A stretch of 55,597 bases of DNA. Source: Corynebacterium hylobatis. Lineage in GTDB: Bacteria > Actinomycetota > Actinomycetes > Mycobacteriales > Mycobacteriaceae. Both the position numbers and the translations under genes were made by a program. The stretch spans positions 1 through 55,597 of the forward strand of contig NZ_RXHJ01000009.1 in the NCBI RefSeq assembly GCF_003955685.1, written 5' to 3'. The first letter of the stretch is position 1. Each line of letters opens with the position of its first letter. Below are positions 1 through 8,751 of the stretch, piece by piece. The notes beneath the pieces were generated by a model. It had not been told where the DNA came from. It did not search any database and worked only from the letters and a program-made list of their open reading frames with translations.

Positions 1-387
1 CCAGACCGGGGTGGCCTCGGAGGCGGCGTAGGTGGTCGGTACCGCGATGATCGGCAGGGAGGTGTCCAGGGCCACGGCCTTCGCCAGGCCGGTGGCGGAA
101 CCACCACCGATGCTGATGAGCACGTCGGCTTCGTCGGCCCGGGCCGCGGCGGTGGCGGCGTCGGCCACCGAGCGGGGGACGTGCTGGATGGTGTCGCGCC
201 AGTGCTGGACCGGGGGCAGTACCGCAGCCAGCTTCTCCGCCACGTGGTGGGTGCCCTCGGCGGAGATGATCATCGGCTTACCGGCGCCCAGCCGGGTGAC
301 TTCGTCCACGACGGCATTGACCGCTTGGCCGGTACTGAAAACCACTCGTTGCGGGAGAGTGTCGTGGGTGAATCTCAAGGTGCCCAT
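1..387 (-). CDS. Maleylacetate reductase, partial (C-terminal part lies beyond the window)
   Basis: Iron-type alcohol dehydrogenase family enzyme that would reduce maleylacetate to 3-oxoadipate in the hydroxyquinol/resorcinol branch of aromatic degradation. The first 129 residues are visible: an N-terminal beta-strand region with RVVFSTG, then the dinucleotide-binding segment SIGGGSATGLAKA, and the family-typical VPTTYAASEATPVW at the cut edge. The ATG at 387 has a purine-rich stretch (GGAAAGGACGAGGGA) before it. It is read in the same direction as the LysR gene upstream, with 274 bp between them, so it may have its own promoter. The metal ligands lie outside the window. Family assignment is confident; the exact substrate is inferred. 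Confidence 0.85.
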   Translation of the reverse strand, partial: MGTLRFTHDTLPQRVVFSTGQAVNAVVDEVTRLGAGKPMIISAEGTHHVAEKLAAVLPPVQHWRDTIQHVPRSVADAATAAARADEADVLISIGGGSATGLAKAVALDTSLPIIAVPTTYAASEATPVW

Positions 388-444
388 TCCCTCGTCCTTT
401 CCGCGCCCCGGCCCGCCAGGGTGAGGTGCGTCTAGATCACGGAT

Positions 445-466
445 AGCTGTGTTGTGCACCACAGCT
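445..466. promoter_or_regulatory. Palindrome upstream of the maleylacetate reductase gene (candidate operator)
   Basis: Perfect 7-bp arms AGCTGTG / CACAGCT flank an 8-bp centre TTGTGCAC. It lies about 60 bp before the reductase start. The rest of the 388-661 gap is locally AT-rich and has a second, looser inverted repeat, GGTATAG at 497-503 and CTATACC at 542-548. No gene is evident in this gap. The binding protein is unknown; the adjacent LysR regulator is one candidate. Confidence 0.4.
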
Positions 467-661
467 GCTGACGTGATTGAGCCTAGGGGGAGGGGTGGTA
501 TAGCTCAAATACTAATTATCTTGCGGAAGCATAGTTTTAATCTATACCTCCTGGCATGGTGGGAGGAACTGGCGATTTCCTCCGGGCTGCCCGGGGTCTG
601 GCCCGGGGTGGTGGGTGTTCAAATGCGCCGCTCGGGGTCTCGGGCCCCTGTTCCGGCCCCT

Positions 662-1594
662 CTACTCCGGGGGTTGGGCGGTGGGGGTCGTGGTGGTGAG
701 GATCTTCTTGAGTACCCGCGTGACCACCGGGGTCTGGTACCTGCCCGGATGCCATACGGCGACCAGGGTCAAGGGCGGGAACTCGTCTTTGATTCCCCGG
801 TAGGAGAGCATGCCGTGGGTCAGGTTGCCCAGGGAGCGGGGGGCCAGCGTGACGCCGGCCCCGCCCGCGACCAGCGGCAGCGCGGTCTGGATCGTGGCCA
901 CGTGGTGAATGCGTTTCGGTCGGGTTTCGGGATGGTGGCGCCAGTGCGCCTCGAGCATTTCGGGCAGGCCGGGAATCCCCTGCCGAATCCGAGGTATGAA
1001 CCAGTCCAGGTGGGCCACCTCCGCAAACTGAATCTCCCCCTCATCCCCTGGCCGCGTCTCATCGAGGGGGAGGGCCAGCATGAGGTCCACGCGGGACACG
1101 ACCTCGAAGCTGAGGTCGGGATTGATGGCCCGGAGGGCTTCCACGCCATCCGTGGGCAGGATGCCGATATCCGCCTGCCCCTCCCGGATGTGCGTCAGCG
1201 TCGTGGCGGGGTCCGGGTCCTCCAGGATGAAGTCCACTCCCGGCGACTCGGCCTTGAGCTGCCGCACGAGCTGGGGGAGGAACTCCCAGTTGAAGGTGGG
1301 GGCCACGTTCATCACCACGCGCCCCACGTCGCCGGCGGAGAATCCCCGCACGCGGGCCGCGGCGTACTCCATCTGGTCCAGGACCTGCACTGCCAGGCGG
1401 TAGACCTCCTGTCCGGATTCGGTGAGCACCACTCCGGACCGGGTCCGGATCAGCAGCTGGGCCCCGAGTTCCTTCTCCAGGTTCTTCACTGCGGTGGAGA
1501 GGGAGGGCTGGGCCATGAGCAGCGCTTCCGCTGCTGCAGTGAAGCTGCCGTGCTCCACGATGGCGCGGAAATGCTGAAGTTGTCGACTGTCCAT
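662..1594 (-). CDS. LysR-family transcriptional regulator
   Basis: 310-residue LysR regulator. The N-terminal winged helix (residues 1-60: RQLQHF, SFTAAAEALL, QPSLSTAVKNLEKELG) is followed by an effector-binding domain that fits the family length. It sits between a maleylacetate reductase gene and a divergently read hydrolase/MFS pair, so it probably controls aromatic catabolism in response to a pathway intermediate. The start at 1594 is supported by a TAGAGT box 6 nt upstream, which suggests a leaderless transcript. The effector cannot be read from the sequence. Confidence 0.9.
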   Translation of the reverse strand: MDSRQLQHFRAIVEHGSFTAAAEALLMAQPSLSTAVKNLEKELGAQLLIRTRSGVVLTESGQEVYRLAVQVLDQMEYAAARVRGFSAGDVGRVVMNVAPTFNWEFLPQLVRQLKAESPGVDFILEDPDPATTLTHIREGQADIGILPTDGVEALRAINPDLSFEVVSRVDLMLALPLDETRPGDEGEIQFAEVAHLDWFIPRIRQGIPGLPEMLEAHWRHHPETRPKRIHHVATIQTALPLVAGGAGVTLAPRSLGNLTHGMLSYRGIKDEFPPLTLVAVWHPGRYQTPVVTRVLKKILTTTTPTAQPPE

Positions 1595-1600
1595 AGACCC

Positions 1601-1606
1601 ACTCTA
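1601..1606 (-). promoter_or_regulatory. -10 box of the LysR gene (leaderless type)
   Basis: TAGAGT on the minus strand ends 6 nt before the ATG of the LysR gene, the spacing expected when transcription starts at the start codon. Confidence 0.55.
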
Positions 1607-1632
1607 TGTAAGGGAGAGAGATTTAGTATTTG

Positions 1633-1643
1633 CCAATGTTTGG
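1633..1643. promoter_or_regulatory. Candidate LysR operator in the divergent intergenic region
   Basis: CCAA-TGT-TTGG is a small dyad in the 264-bp region between the LysR gene and the divergent hydrolase gene, just upstream of the LysR -10 box. The position fits an autoregulatory LysR site, but dyads this short occur by chance. Confidence 0.3.
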
Positions 1644-1858
1644 TACGCGACTTACCGTGAGTCCCACCACAGTATGAGCCACATCACCTCGCCGGTCGGG
1701 GAGTGGGGCAGAGCACTGTGCGGCCTGACTGCACCCGTATCGACGCCGTCCGGGCAGAGGAGAATCCTGATCCCCTCCCGCCCCCGAAGGTCAGCAGAAC
1801 AAGAACCTCACCGACCAACCGACAGGTCCCCCTCACCCCTCAGGAGAAGGAGTTTCCC

Positions 1859-2926
1859 ATGTACGAACAGCCGCATGTCCTCACGCTCGGTACCGCCGGC
1901 GGTCCCCGTTGGTGGGGCGCCACCCCCACCGGGGTTGTCCGCGCCGGCATCTCCACCGCGGTGGTCGTGGAAGGCAAGTCCTACATCGTGGATTTCGGGC
2001 GTGGCGCAGCCACCCAGTTCCAGAAGTCCGGCCTCAACATCGACGACGTGGAGGCCACCTTCATCACCCACCTCCACTCCGACCACACGGTTGATCTGAT
2101 CGGGTTCATGCTCTTCGGTTGGATGATGACGGACAATCGCACCAAACCGCTCCCCATCTACGGACCCGGCGACCGCGGCATGCTTCCCCTCCTCAGCCCG
2201 GTGGCGGAAGGGGAGGTGACCCCTATTTTCAACGACCTCCCCACAGCCGGGACCGTGGACATGGTCTCTCTGCTGCTGCAGTCCCACTCCACCGACGTCA
2301 CCGACCGCATGTACGACCTGCTCATGCCCAGCCCCTACTCCCTCTGGGAGCCGCATGACATCGAAATTCCCGCCGGCACCGGCTATCACCCCAACACCAA
2401 CGTCTCACCCGCCGGCATGGAACCGTTCACCGTCTTCGAGGATGATCGGGTGCGCGTCACCGCCACGCTGGTGGAGCACCCCCCGCTCGCCCCGGCCTTC
2501 GGTTTCCGCTTCGACACCGACTCAGGGTCGGTGACCATCTCCGGTGACACCGCCCCCTGCGAGAACCTGGTCCGCCTGGCGGAGGGCACTGATCTCCTCC
2601 TCCACGAGGCGATCGATCTGGACGGCATGATGGAGATGTACAAGAACAACCCCGGCGGGGAGAGCCTGGACGCCTCCATGCAGCACCACCGCCAGGCACA
2701 CACCACCCCGGAGGACGCGGCGAAGATCGCGGCCCGGGCCGGCGCCAAGAAACTGGCGCTGCACCACCTCGTCCCCGGCACCATCGGCGACCACATCACC
2801 GCGGCAGCGGAAAAGCACTTCCCCGCCGGAGTTCTCATCCCGGACGACGGGGAGAAGATCTACTTCGGTAACGGCGCTTCCCCGCAGGTCCTTCCGTCAG
2901 CTCCGGCTGCCTACTCGATGCTGTGA
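1859..2926 (+). CDS. Metallo-beta-lactamase-fold hydrolase (RNase Z/arylsulfatase-like)
   Basis: 355-residue cytosolic hydrolase. The zinc motif HLHSDH lies at residues 71-76, a further metal-binding region with SGDTAPCENLV follows, and the C-terminal ALHHLVPG carries another ligand histidine. A strong ribosome site (AGGAGAAGGAG) precedes the ATG at 1859; an upstream in-frame start is not needed. It is read divergently from the LysR gene and is followed by an aromatic-acid-type MFS gene, so it may hydrolyse an imported aromatic ester, lactone or similar compound. Substrate is unknown. Classical RNase Z is less likely from this context. Confidence 0.8.
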   Translation: MYEQPHVLTLGTAGGPRWWGATPTGVVRAGISTAVVVEGKSYIVDFGRGAATQFQKSGLNIDDVEATFITHLHSDHTVDLIGFMLFGWMMTDNRTKPLPIYGPGDRGMLPLLSPVAEGEVTPIFNDLPTAGTVDMVSLLLQSHSTDVTDRMYDLLMPSPYSLWEPHDIEIPAGTGYHPNTNVSPAGMEPFTVFEDDRVRVTATLVEHPPLAPAFGFRFDTDSGSVTISGDTAPCENLVRLAEGTDLLLHEAIDLDGMMEMYKNNPGGESLDASMQHHRQAHTTPEDAAKIAARAGAKKLALHHLVPGTIGDHITAAAEKHFPAGVLIPDDGEKIYFGNGASPQVLPSAPAAYSML

Positions 2927-3062
2927 CCCTCTGACGCCGCGGTGGCCCCCAGTCTCGCCTGGCGCGTGTCGCCGCCGGCCGGTCCGGCCTCTTCTGCACC
3001 CCGGACCCACCTCCCGGGCACGGACCTCTCCGACGTCACAAGCGTCACCCGTGTCCACTATT

Positions 3063-3078
3063 CCCCCCTGACCGGGGG
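3063..3078 (+). terminator. Weak hairpin between the MBL hydrolase and MFS genes
   Basis: CCCCC and GGGGG arms with a short loop are followed by CCTATTT. The 330-bp gap also contains GGTGG-TAA-CCACC at 3119-3131, a possible operator for the MFS gene. No gene is seen in the gap. Confidence 0.35.
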
Positions 3079-3257
3079 CCTATTTCCCCAGGAATCCTCT
3101 CGCCCCTCCCGATTCGCAGGTGGTAACCACCGGGTATCCAGCATTCTGGTGTCCGGATCGCCTCCCCTCGGGCAGCGGGTTCCTCCGAGCTCAGCCGACT
3201 GTTGCCCGCCTCGGGTCCTCACACGTAGTGGGAACCCAGCTCACGAAGGAAAATATT

Positions 3258-4526
3258 ATGACGGCTCTACCTTCAGTCCGCGACAAGAGCGGACAGACCA
3301 CGGCTTCCGCGACGCCGCAACCCCCTAAGTCACTTGTCTGGCCCATGGCCCTGTGCTGGGTCGTGGTCATGCTGGACGGCTTCGACCTGGTTGTGTTGGG
3401 GGCGGCGATTCCGACCCTGACCGGAACCGGCGCCATCGGTTTCACCAACTCAGGCGCCACCTGGGCGTCCTCCCTCACCTATGTCGGTGCTGCTGTCGGC
3501 GCCGCAGGGGTGGGGTTCCTCACCTCCCGATTCGGCCGACGGAAAGTCATCATCGGTTGCGTCGCCCTCTTCAGCGTCCTGACGCTCCTGCTGCCGTTCG
3601 CACCCAATGTCGCGGTTTTCGCGGCCCTGCGGATGATCGCCGGCCTGGGGCTGGGCGCCGTGGTGCCCACCTGCCTGGCCTACATGGGAGAGATCAACCG
3701 GGCCAACCGCACCGCCCGGGTCACCACCATCACCATGACCGGCTACCACGTCGGTGCCGTCCTGACCACGCTGCTCACCCTGTGGTTCCTGCCCTACTGG
3801 CAGGCCCCGTTCGCCATCGGCGGTCTCTTCGGTCTCCTGCTGGTCCCTGTCCTCATCCTTAAACTCCCCGAGTCACCGGTCTACTTCCTGGCCAATGCAC
3901 ATGCTGCTTCCCAACAGAAACGGGCCGACAGCGGAGTCTCCGAGCTCTTCCGGGACCGCTCCTGGACCAGGACCACCCTGGCCACGTGGATTGCCTGCTT
4001 CATGGGGCTGATCATCGTATTCGGTCTCAATACCTGGCTCCCGCAGATCATGAGCAAGGCCGGATACGCCGTCACCGACTCCATCATCCAGCTTTTCGTT
4101 CTCAACCTCGGTGCCATCGTCGGCCTGGTCTTCGCCGGCTGGATCGGCGACAAGTGGAAGCCCTCCGCCATCTCCACCCTCTGGTTCCTGATGGCGGCCA
4201 CTCTGCTGGTACTGCTGTCCGCCAGGATCAACAGCGTATTTCTGCTGGGTGCCCTGATCTTCTTTGCCGGCGTGTTCGTCTTCTCCGCCCAGGTGATGGT
4301 GTACGCGTTCATCTCCAAGGTGTACGAGGGAAACGCACGCGGAACAGCAATGGGATTGGGTAACTCAATCGGCCGACTCGGCGCCATCGTCGGCCCTCTG
4401 GGCGCGGGAATCCTCGTCACCGCCAACCTGGCCTACCCCTGGGGCTTCTATCTCTTCGCCGGAGCGGCTTTCCTGGGTCTGGTCAGCATGCTCCTCATCC
4501 CCCGGAAGATCCGCGAATCAGCCTAG
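3258..4526 (+). CDS. MFS transporter, aromatic acid:H+ symporter (AAHS) type
   Basis: 422-residue, 12-helix major facilitator. TM1 carries LDGFDLVVLGAAIPTL, the aspartate-containing motif typical of aromatic acid:proton symporters such as PcaK/BenK. The loop 2-3 motif appears as RFGRRK. The ATG at 3258 is preceded by GAAGGA; upstream in-frame codons lack a ribosome site and would add a non-membrane extension. It lies downstream of the hydrolase gene and near the LysR and maleylacetate reductase genes, so it probably imports the aromatic substrate of this locus. Which acid it carries cannot be read from the sequence. Confidence 0.85.
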   Translation: MTALPSVRDKSGQTTASATPQPPKSLVWPMALCWVVVMLDGFDLVVLGAAIPTLTGTGAIGFTNSGATWASSLTYVGAAVGAAGVGFLTSRFGRRKVIIGCVALFSVLTLLLPFAPNVAVFAALRMIAGLGLGAVVPTCLAYMGEINRANRTARVTTITMTGYHVGAVLTTLLTLWFLPYWQAPFAIGGLFGLLLVPVLILKLPESPVYFLANAHAASQQKRADSGVSELFRDRSWTRTTLATWIACFMGLIIVFGLNTWLPQIMSKAGYAVTDSIIQLFVLNLGAIVGLVFAGWIGDKWKPSAISTLWFLMAATLLVLLSARINSVFLLGALIFFAGVFVFSAQVMVYAFISKVYEGNARGTAMGLGNSIGRLGAIVGPLGAGILVTANLAYPWGFYLFAGAAFLGLVSMLLIPRKIRESA

Positions 4527-4544
4527 AGTAATGGCATGACACAG

Positions 4545-4590
4545 ATGGCGACCCCCGACGGGCAGTGAGCCCGTCAGACCGGGTCGCCAT
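4545..4590 (+). terminator. Two-level hairpin terminator after the MFS gene
   Basis: An outer stem ATGGCGACCC / GGGTCGCCAT encloses an inner stem GACGGGC / GCCCGTC with loop AGTGA. A T-rich stretch (TTCTGCTTCTG) follows. It lies between the MFS gene and the convergent copper-storage gene. Confidence 0.7.
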
Positions 4591-4654
4591 TCTGCTTCTG
4601 TATCTCCCCGGCGAGGAGAACCGGACCTGATCCCGTGGTGGGACGGCCGCTGCC

Positions 4655-5059
4655 TCAGCCAATGACAGTCAGCAGGTCAGCGCAGGCCTGCTCACAGCGG
4701 CGACATGCCTCGGCGCAGATGCGGCAGTGTTCGTGCATCTCGGCATGGCTTTCGCAGTCTTCGGCGCAGGTGGCACACGCGATGCGGCAGGCCTCGAGCT
4801 GGGCCTTGACCACGGCCAGGTTGCTGCCGGTGAGTCGGCTGAGCACCGCGGCGGTGGTCGCGCAGATGTCGGCGCAGTCCAGGTCGGTGCGGATGCAGTT
4901 GCGCAGCTCCGCGACCATCTCCTCGGCCAGGCAGGCATCAGCGCAGGCGGTGCAGGTCTGAGCGCAGGCCAGCGCGGCGTCGATGGCCTCGGCGAGCTTA
5001 TCGACGTCCAGGTCACCGGTGGGGTTGGGGTGGGTTGTGATCATCGCACGGGTGGTCAT
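4655..5059 (-). CDS. Four-helix bundle copper-binding protein (Csp/DUF326-like)
   Basis: 134-residue protein with 16 cysteines arranged mostly as CxxC or CxxxC along predicted helices (examples ACAQTCTACADAC and CRIACATCAEDC, near the C-terminus CRICAEACRRCEQAC). This is the pattern of the Csp copper-storage family, in which thiolates line the core of a helix bundle and hold many Cu(I) ions. There is no signal peptide, so it resembles the cytosolic Csp3 type. AAGGAGGAT lies just before the start. No copper pump or CsoR gene is adjacent. The 5060-5234 gap holds no other gene. Confidence 0.85.
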   Translation of the reverse strand: MTTRAMITTHPNPTGDLDVDKLAEAIDAALACAQTCTACADACLAEEMVAELRNCIRTDLDCADICATTAAVLSRLTGSNLAVVKAQLEACRIACATCAEDCESHAEMHEHCRICAEACRRCEQACADLLTVIG

Positions 5060-5234
5060 CGGAGATCCTCCTTGATCGCATTGATCGGGCGTATGTCCCC
5101 GAGGCTAGCCACCCTCGACCGGGCATGCTTCCCGCAAGACGGATCTTCACCGAATCTTTAGACACTGCTGGTGACGAGCATGGCCGTGGATAGGCAGGAG
5201 ATCGCAGTAACGCCATACAGCTTGGCGGAAAGCC

Positions 5235-6518
5235 TTAACCTTCCGCGGGAAGCACCCCGGCCACGCGTCCCCGGCCCAGCGGCACAACTACGAGACCGTC
5301 GTCGGCCATGTCCCGGGCGAAGTTGGGGGCACGGCGGGAGCTGACCCCGGCGATGACACCCTCGATGTTGCCGGCGGAGGCGGCCCGGGCACCCAGCGCA
5401 CCGCGGACGAGGCAGAGCTGGACCATGGCCTCGGAACCGAGCAGACCGTAGGGGCCGGTCAGGCCGGACTGGGACTGGGCGAGCAGAGGCCAGATGTCCT
5501 CACTGCGCCGGGCCCGCAGGGCGCGGGCCAGCTGCTGGGCGCGTTCGGTCTCCTTCTCCTCGAAGGCGAGCCAGGCGGCGGCCTCACCCACCGACGGAGT
5601 GTCGTCGGTGCCGTGGACCTGGTGTACGGCCGTCAGCCATTCGACGACGCGCTGGCGGGCGTCGGGAAGCAGACGCAGAGAATCGGTGCCGAAGGCGCGG
5701 CAAGCGTCGGCGACGAAACGCTGGCGGCGGCGGATCTCAGCGGAGCGGTCCGTGTAGGCGTGCTCCACCGTGATGGCGAAGAACTTCAGGTCAGCGGACT
5801 GCGGGTGGGGTGCCTGCGTGACGGAGCCGTCGGCGTAGTCGATGACGGAGACGGAGTCACCGGCCCCGCGCAGAGCAACGGTGTGGCGGGCGCGCAGCGG
5901 CGGGGCGGGGGAGAACATCTCGGCGGCCTGGTGGCAGACGTCGGCGAGGCGGGTGCGCACGGGGGAGTCGTCGAGGTCGGGGGCGTCGCCAAGCAGGGCG
6001 AGCACGAAGGCCGACTCTAAGGCGGCCTCGTCGCCGAGACCGACGCCATCGGGGATGTCGGTGACCACGGTGACGTCCAGGCCCGCGGTGTCGCGGGAGA
6101 GCAGCTGGCGCTGGATCATCGTCCACACGATCCCGCCCAGCCGAGCGGCCAGGCCACCTTCCGGGGTGGGTGGTTCGACGGGGCGGCCACGTTCGTCGAT
6201 GGTCGGCTGCTGTGCGGCGGCACGCTCAGCGACCACCCCGGAGCTGATCTGGTCCTCGATGATCTTCACACCGTGTGGGGTGGTCTCGTGGATGGTGACC
6301 TTGAGCAGGTCGTCGCTGCGCGGGGAGAGCGCGACCGCGACCTCCAAGTCCGTCAGGGTGGCCAGCACCACGCCACCGGAATGGTCGACGTGCTCACCGA
6401 TGAGCAGCCACGTGGCCGGGGCGTGGGCCACATGGAGGGGTTCTGTGCCAACCTTCTCCCGGTGAGCGCTGATCGCGCGGTCGGTGGTGGAAAGCTCGGG
6501 GGCGGGCCACATCGGCAT
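5235..6518 (-). CDS. Galactokinase/GHMP-kinase homologue with eroded active-site motifs
   Basis: 427-residue GHMP-fold protein. IGEHVDHSGG at residues 40-49 corresponds to the galactokinase signature GEHTDYNGG. The ATP-binding motif 2, normally GxGLSSSA, reads GVGLGDEAA, so the phosphate-contacting serines are missing. The usual glycine-rich motif 3 (GGGFGG) reads AASAGNIEG. Start at 6518 is supported by AAGGAG 10 nt upstream; a longer reading frame to 6611 has no such site. No galT or galE lies nearby. It may be an inactive or re-purposed homologue rather than a working galactokinase. Confidence 0.75.
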   Translation of the reverse strand: MPMWPAPELSTTDRAISAHREKVGTEPLHVAHAPATWLLIGEHVDHSGGVVLATLTDLEVAVALSPRSDDLLKVTIHETTPHGVKIIEDQISSGVVAERAAAQQPTIDERGRPVEPPTPEGGLAARLGGIVWTMIQRQLLSRDTAGLDVTVVTDIPDGVGLGDEAALESAFVLALLGDAPDLDDSPVRTRLADVCHQAAEMFSPAPPLRARHTVALRGAGDSVSVIDYADGSVTQAPHPQSADLKFFAITVEHAYTDRSAEIRRRQRFVADACRAFGTDSLRLLPDARQRVVEWLTAVHQVHGTDDTPSVGEAAAWLAFEEKETERAQQLARALRARRSEDIWPLLAQSQSGLTGPYGLLGSEAMVQLCLVRGALGARAASAGNIEGVIAGVSSRRAPNFARDMADDGLVVVPLGRGRVAGVLPAEG

Positions 6519-6652
6519 GGTGGTTGTTCTCCTTACACTCTTGTGATTCCCACAGTAGTCCCCGCCGTGTGGCCCCGACCACGGGTAGCCTGGGGGCCAT
6601 AAAACGGACAACCCCGCCGTGGCCCCGAACCATGAAAACGAAGGAGGAGAGC

Positions 6653-6865
6653 ATGACCCCGGAAGACGAGAAATGGTACTTCGACCCGAAGACCCACGAG
6701 GTCACCCAGGGCAAGGAGGGTGCCTGGGAGGACCGCATGGGACCCTACGACACCCGTGAGGAGGCGGCCGCCGCCCTGGAGATCGCCGCCGCCCGTAGAG
6801 CCGCCGCCGATGCGGAGGACGCTGCCGAGGACGACTGGGGCAAGCCCCCCGCCTGGGAGAAGTAG
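6653..6865 (+). CDS. Small SPOR-like actinobacterial protein
   Basis: 70-residue protein of a small conserved actinobacterial type often labelled SPOR domain-containing. It has EKWYFDP near the N-terminus, a central MGPYDTREEAAAALE (the GPYxTREEA motif) and a charged Ala-rich helix, ending with PPAWEK. A good ribosome site (AAGGAGGAG) precedes the ATG at 6653. It is divergent from the galactokinase-like gene and convergent with the CYTH-CHAD gene. Its role is unknown. Confidence 0.75.
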   Translation: MTPEDEKWYFDPKTHEVTQGKEGAWEDRMGPYDTREEAAAALEIAAARRAAADAEDAAEDDWGKPPAWEK

Positions 6866-6877
6866 CCCGGCACGTGA

Positions 6878-6918
6878 AACGACCCCGCCACCTGGATCTG
6901 CCAGGGGGCGGGGTCGTT
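6878..6918. terminator. Bidirectional terminator hairpin
   Basis: Arms of 18 nt (AACGACCCCGCC..CCTGG and its complement) pair with one mismatch around a 5-nt loop. It lies between the convergent SPOR-like and CYTH-CHAD genes. Confidence 0.75.
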
Positions 6919-6919
6919 G

Positions 6920-8707
6920 TCAGTTGTCCTTCGCCTCCTGGGCCTTCGTCTCGGCCTTCTCCTGCTTCTTGGCCTCCTTCTTCCGGCGCTTCTCCTCCTG
7001 CTTCGCCTTCTCCTCGGCGGCCTCCTCCACGGATTTACGCAGCTGCTTATAGGCCGAGCGGATCGACTTGACCTCGTCGGCGTACTCCTCCAACGACTTC
7101 AGGCCGGCGAAGCGTTCGCGCTGGTAGAGCAGGCCGTAACCGAAGGTGCCCTCCCCGCGGCGCTGGGCGGCCTGCGCCATGTGGACGAGCCTGTCGCGGG
7201 AGGTGACCGCATCCTGAAAATCCCCCAGGCTGGACTGCATCTGCTTGCACGCGTTGTACAGGTGCTTCGTCTTCAGTGAGGTCGCCGCACCGACCGCCTC
7301 CGCGGCGTAGCGCAGTTTCTTCGCGGACTTACGCATGTCATGGAAGTAGTCCTCCCGATCGTGCAGCGTGAGCTCGGGGTTGTCCCGGTTCTCCACGGCC
7401 TTGCGGTGGCGTTTCATCAGCTTCTTGTACGCCGACTCCAGGTGCTGGGAGAGGATCGCCTCGACCTCATCCGCGGACTGGGCCTGAGGGGCAGCCTCCT
7501 CGACCTCGGCGAGGACCTCCGGGTCGGCGGTCTCCTCCGGAGCGGCAGCCGATTCCTGCACCACCGCCGCGGCGGTGGCGTGCGCGCCGACGACCGGCGG
7601 GTCAGCCAGCAGGCTGTCGATGGCATCGAGCAGGTCGAGGTAGCGGTCGGAATCGAGGGTGAGTACCGCGCGGCGGTGGGCACGGCGGTACTCCTCACCC
7701 ATGTCGTGGCGCAGGTGCTCACGGGTGGTCTCGTCGAGGACATCTGAGTCCTCCGAGTCGAGCAGGCGTAGGAAGCGTTCCTCGACGACCTCCGCGTCGC
7801 GGGCATGGCCGAGCATGCCGGCCAGCAGCTTCAGCTCGGCCTCGATGTGTTCGAGTTCCTCGCCGCCGAGGATGCCGTTGAAGGTCTCCATGTGGCTGCG
7901 CAGCTCCCGGGTGGCCACCCGCATCTGGTGGATGGAGTCCCACTCGTCGCGGCGTACCTTCGGGTCGTATTCCAGCAGTTTGTCCCGGTTGAGCTTGAGG
8001 GCGGCGATGACGGCCGCGGCGGGGGAGTCCGGGTCGATGTCGGCGTCGGTGAGGAAGGGCGGCAGGGAAGCCTGGTGGACGGAGTCGCCCAGCGCCATGA
8101 CCAGCTTGGCGGGGGAGGAGGACACGCGTGCTCCGGCATGGAGGAAGAGCTGGGTGGCGGAGTGGATGAGCCCGGCCCCGGTCTCGGTGCTGGCGGTCTC
8201 TCCGGCCAGCTCCATTTCCCATTCGCGCCAGGAGGTGTGCGTCCCACCCGGCAGCAGGGACCACGCGGAGACGTGGTCGTCGCAGAACTCCGCCAGGGGG
8301 CTGCCGTCCGCGCCGGCGAGGATGGATTCCACCCTTTCGTTGTCCACCTGGGCGATGGGGTTGAGCTGTTCGCGGCGGATCAGGGCCCGGACCTGGGCGA
8401 GGATATCCTCGGGTACCTGGTAGAGGCCGTTGACCGGTTCACCGGTGTCCGCGTGGATCTCCAGGCGGCCGCCGTCCCCGGGGAGTTTGAGGTGCCAGCC
8501 GTCATCGGAACCTCCCTCGCGGCGGCGCAGGGTGATGTGTGAGCGGGTCAGGCGCAGATCCTCGGTGTCGTAGTAGATGGCGGACATCCGGTGGGTGCGG
8601 GTGGCGGCGATGGACTGCACTCCGGCGATGCGGGTCAGGTCCGGCACCACTGCGGTGTCGACCACGGCGAATTTTGCTTCTACCTCGAGGAAAATGCGGG
8701 TGGACAT
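6920..8707 (-). CDS. CYTH and CHAD domain-containing protein
   Basis: 595 residues. The N-terminal CYTH (triphosphate tunnel) domain starts with the ExExK motif as FLEVEAKF and runs to about residue 210. The C-terminal CHAD helical domain has the typical histidine/basic helices HQMRVATRELRSHM and HDMRKSAKKLRYAAEAV. An acidic Ala/Glu-rich insert (about residues 375-425) splits the CHAD region, and the tail is very Lys/Glu-rich. The family is linked to inorganic polyphosphate or nucleotide triphosphate handling. GGAGGAG precedes the start at 8707. The exact reaction is not known. Confidence 0.88.
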   Translation of the reverse strand: MSTRIFLEVEAKFAVVDTAVVPDLTRIAGVQSIAATRTHRMSAIYYDTEDLRLTRSHITLRRREGGSDDGWHLKLPGDGGRLEIHADTGEPVNGLYQVPEDILAQVRALIRREQLNPIAQVDNERVESILAGADGSPLAEFCDDHVSAWSLLPGGTHTSWREWEMELAGETASTETGAGLIHSATQLFLHAGARVSSSPAKLVMALGDSVHQASLPPFLTDADIDPDSPAAAVIAALKLNRDKLLEYDPKVRRDEWDSIHQMRVATRELRSHMETFNGILGGEELEHIEAELKLLAGMLGHARDAEVVEERFLRLLDSEDSDVLDETTREHLRHDMGEEYRRAHRRAVLTLDSDRYLDLLDAIDSLLADPPVVGAHATAAAVVQESAAAPEETADPEVLAEVEEAAPQAQSADEVEAILSQHLESAYKKLMKRHRKAVENRDNPELTLHDREDYFHDMRKSAKKLRYAAEAVGAATSLKTKHLYNACKQMQSSLGDFQDAVTSRDRLVHMAQAAQRRGEGTFGYGLLYQRERFAGLKSLEEYADEVKSIRSAYKQLRKSVEEAAEEKAKQEEKRRKKEAKKQEKAETKAQEAKDN

Positions 8708-8751
8708 GGGTGGGCTCCTCCGGGATCTGCGCTGGGTCTGATACCTCCAAT

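Noticed and set aside
449..1660. Plus-strand 403-codon frame over the LysR gene
   Set aside because: Antisense to a clear LysR protein and biased to Gly/Arg/His; no start signal.
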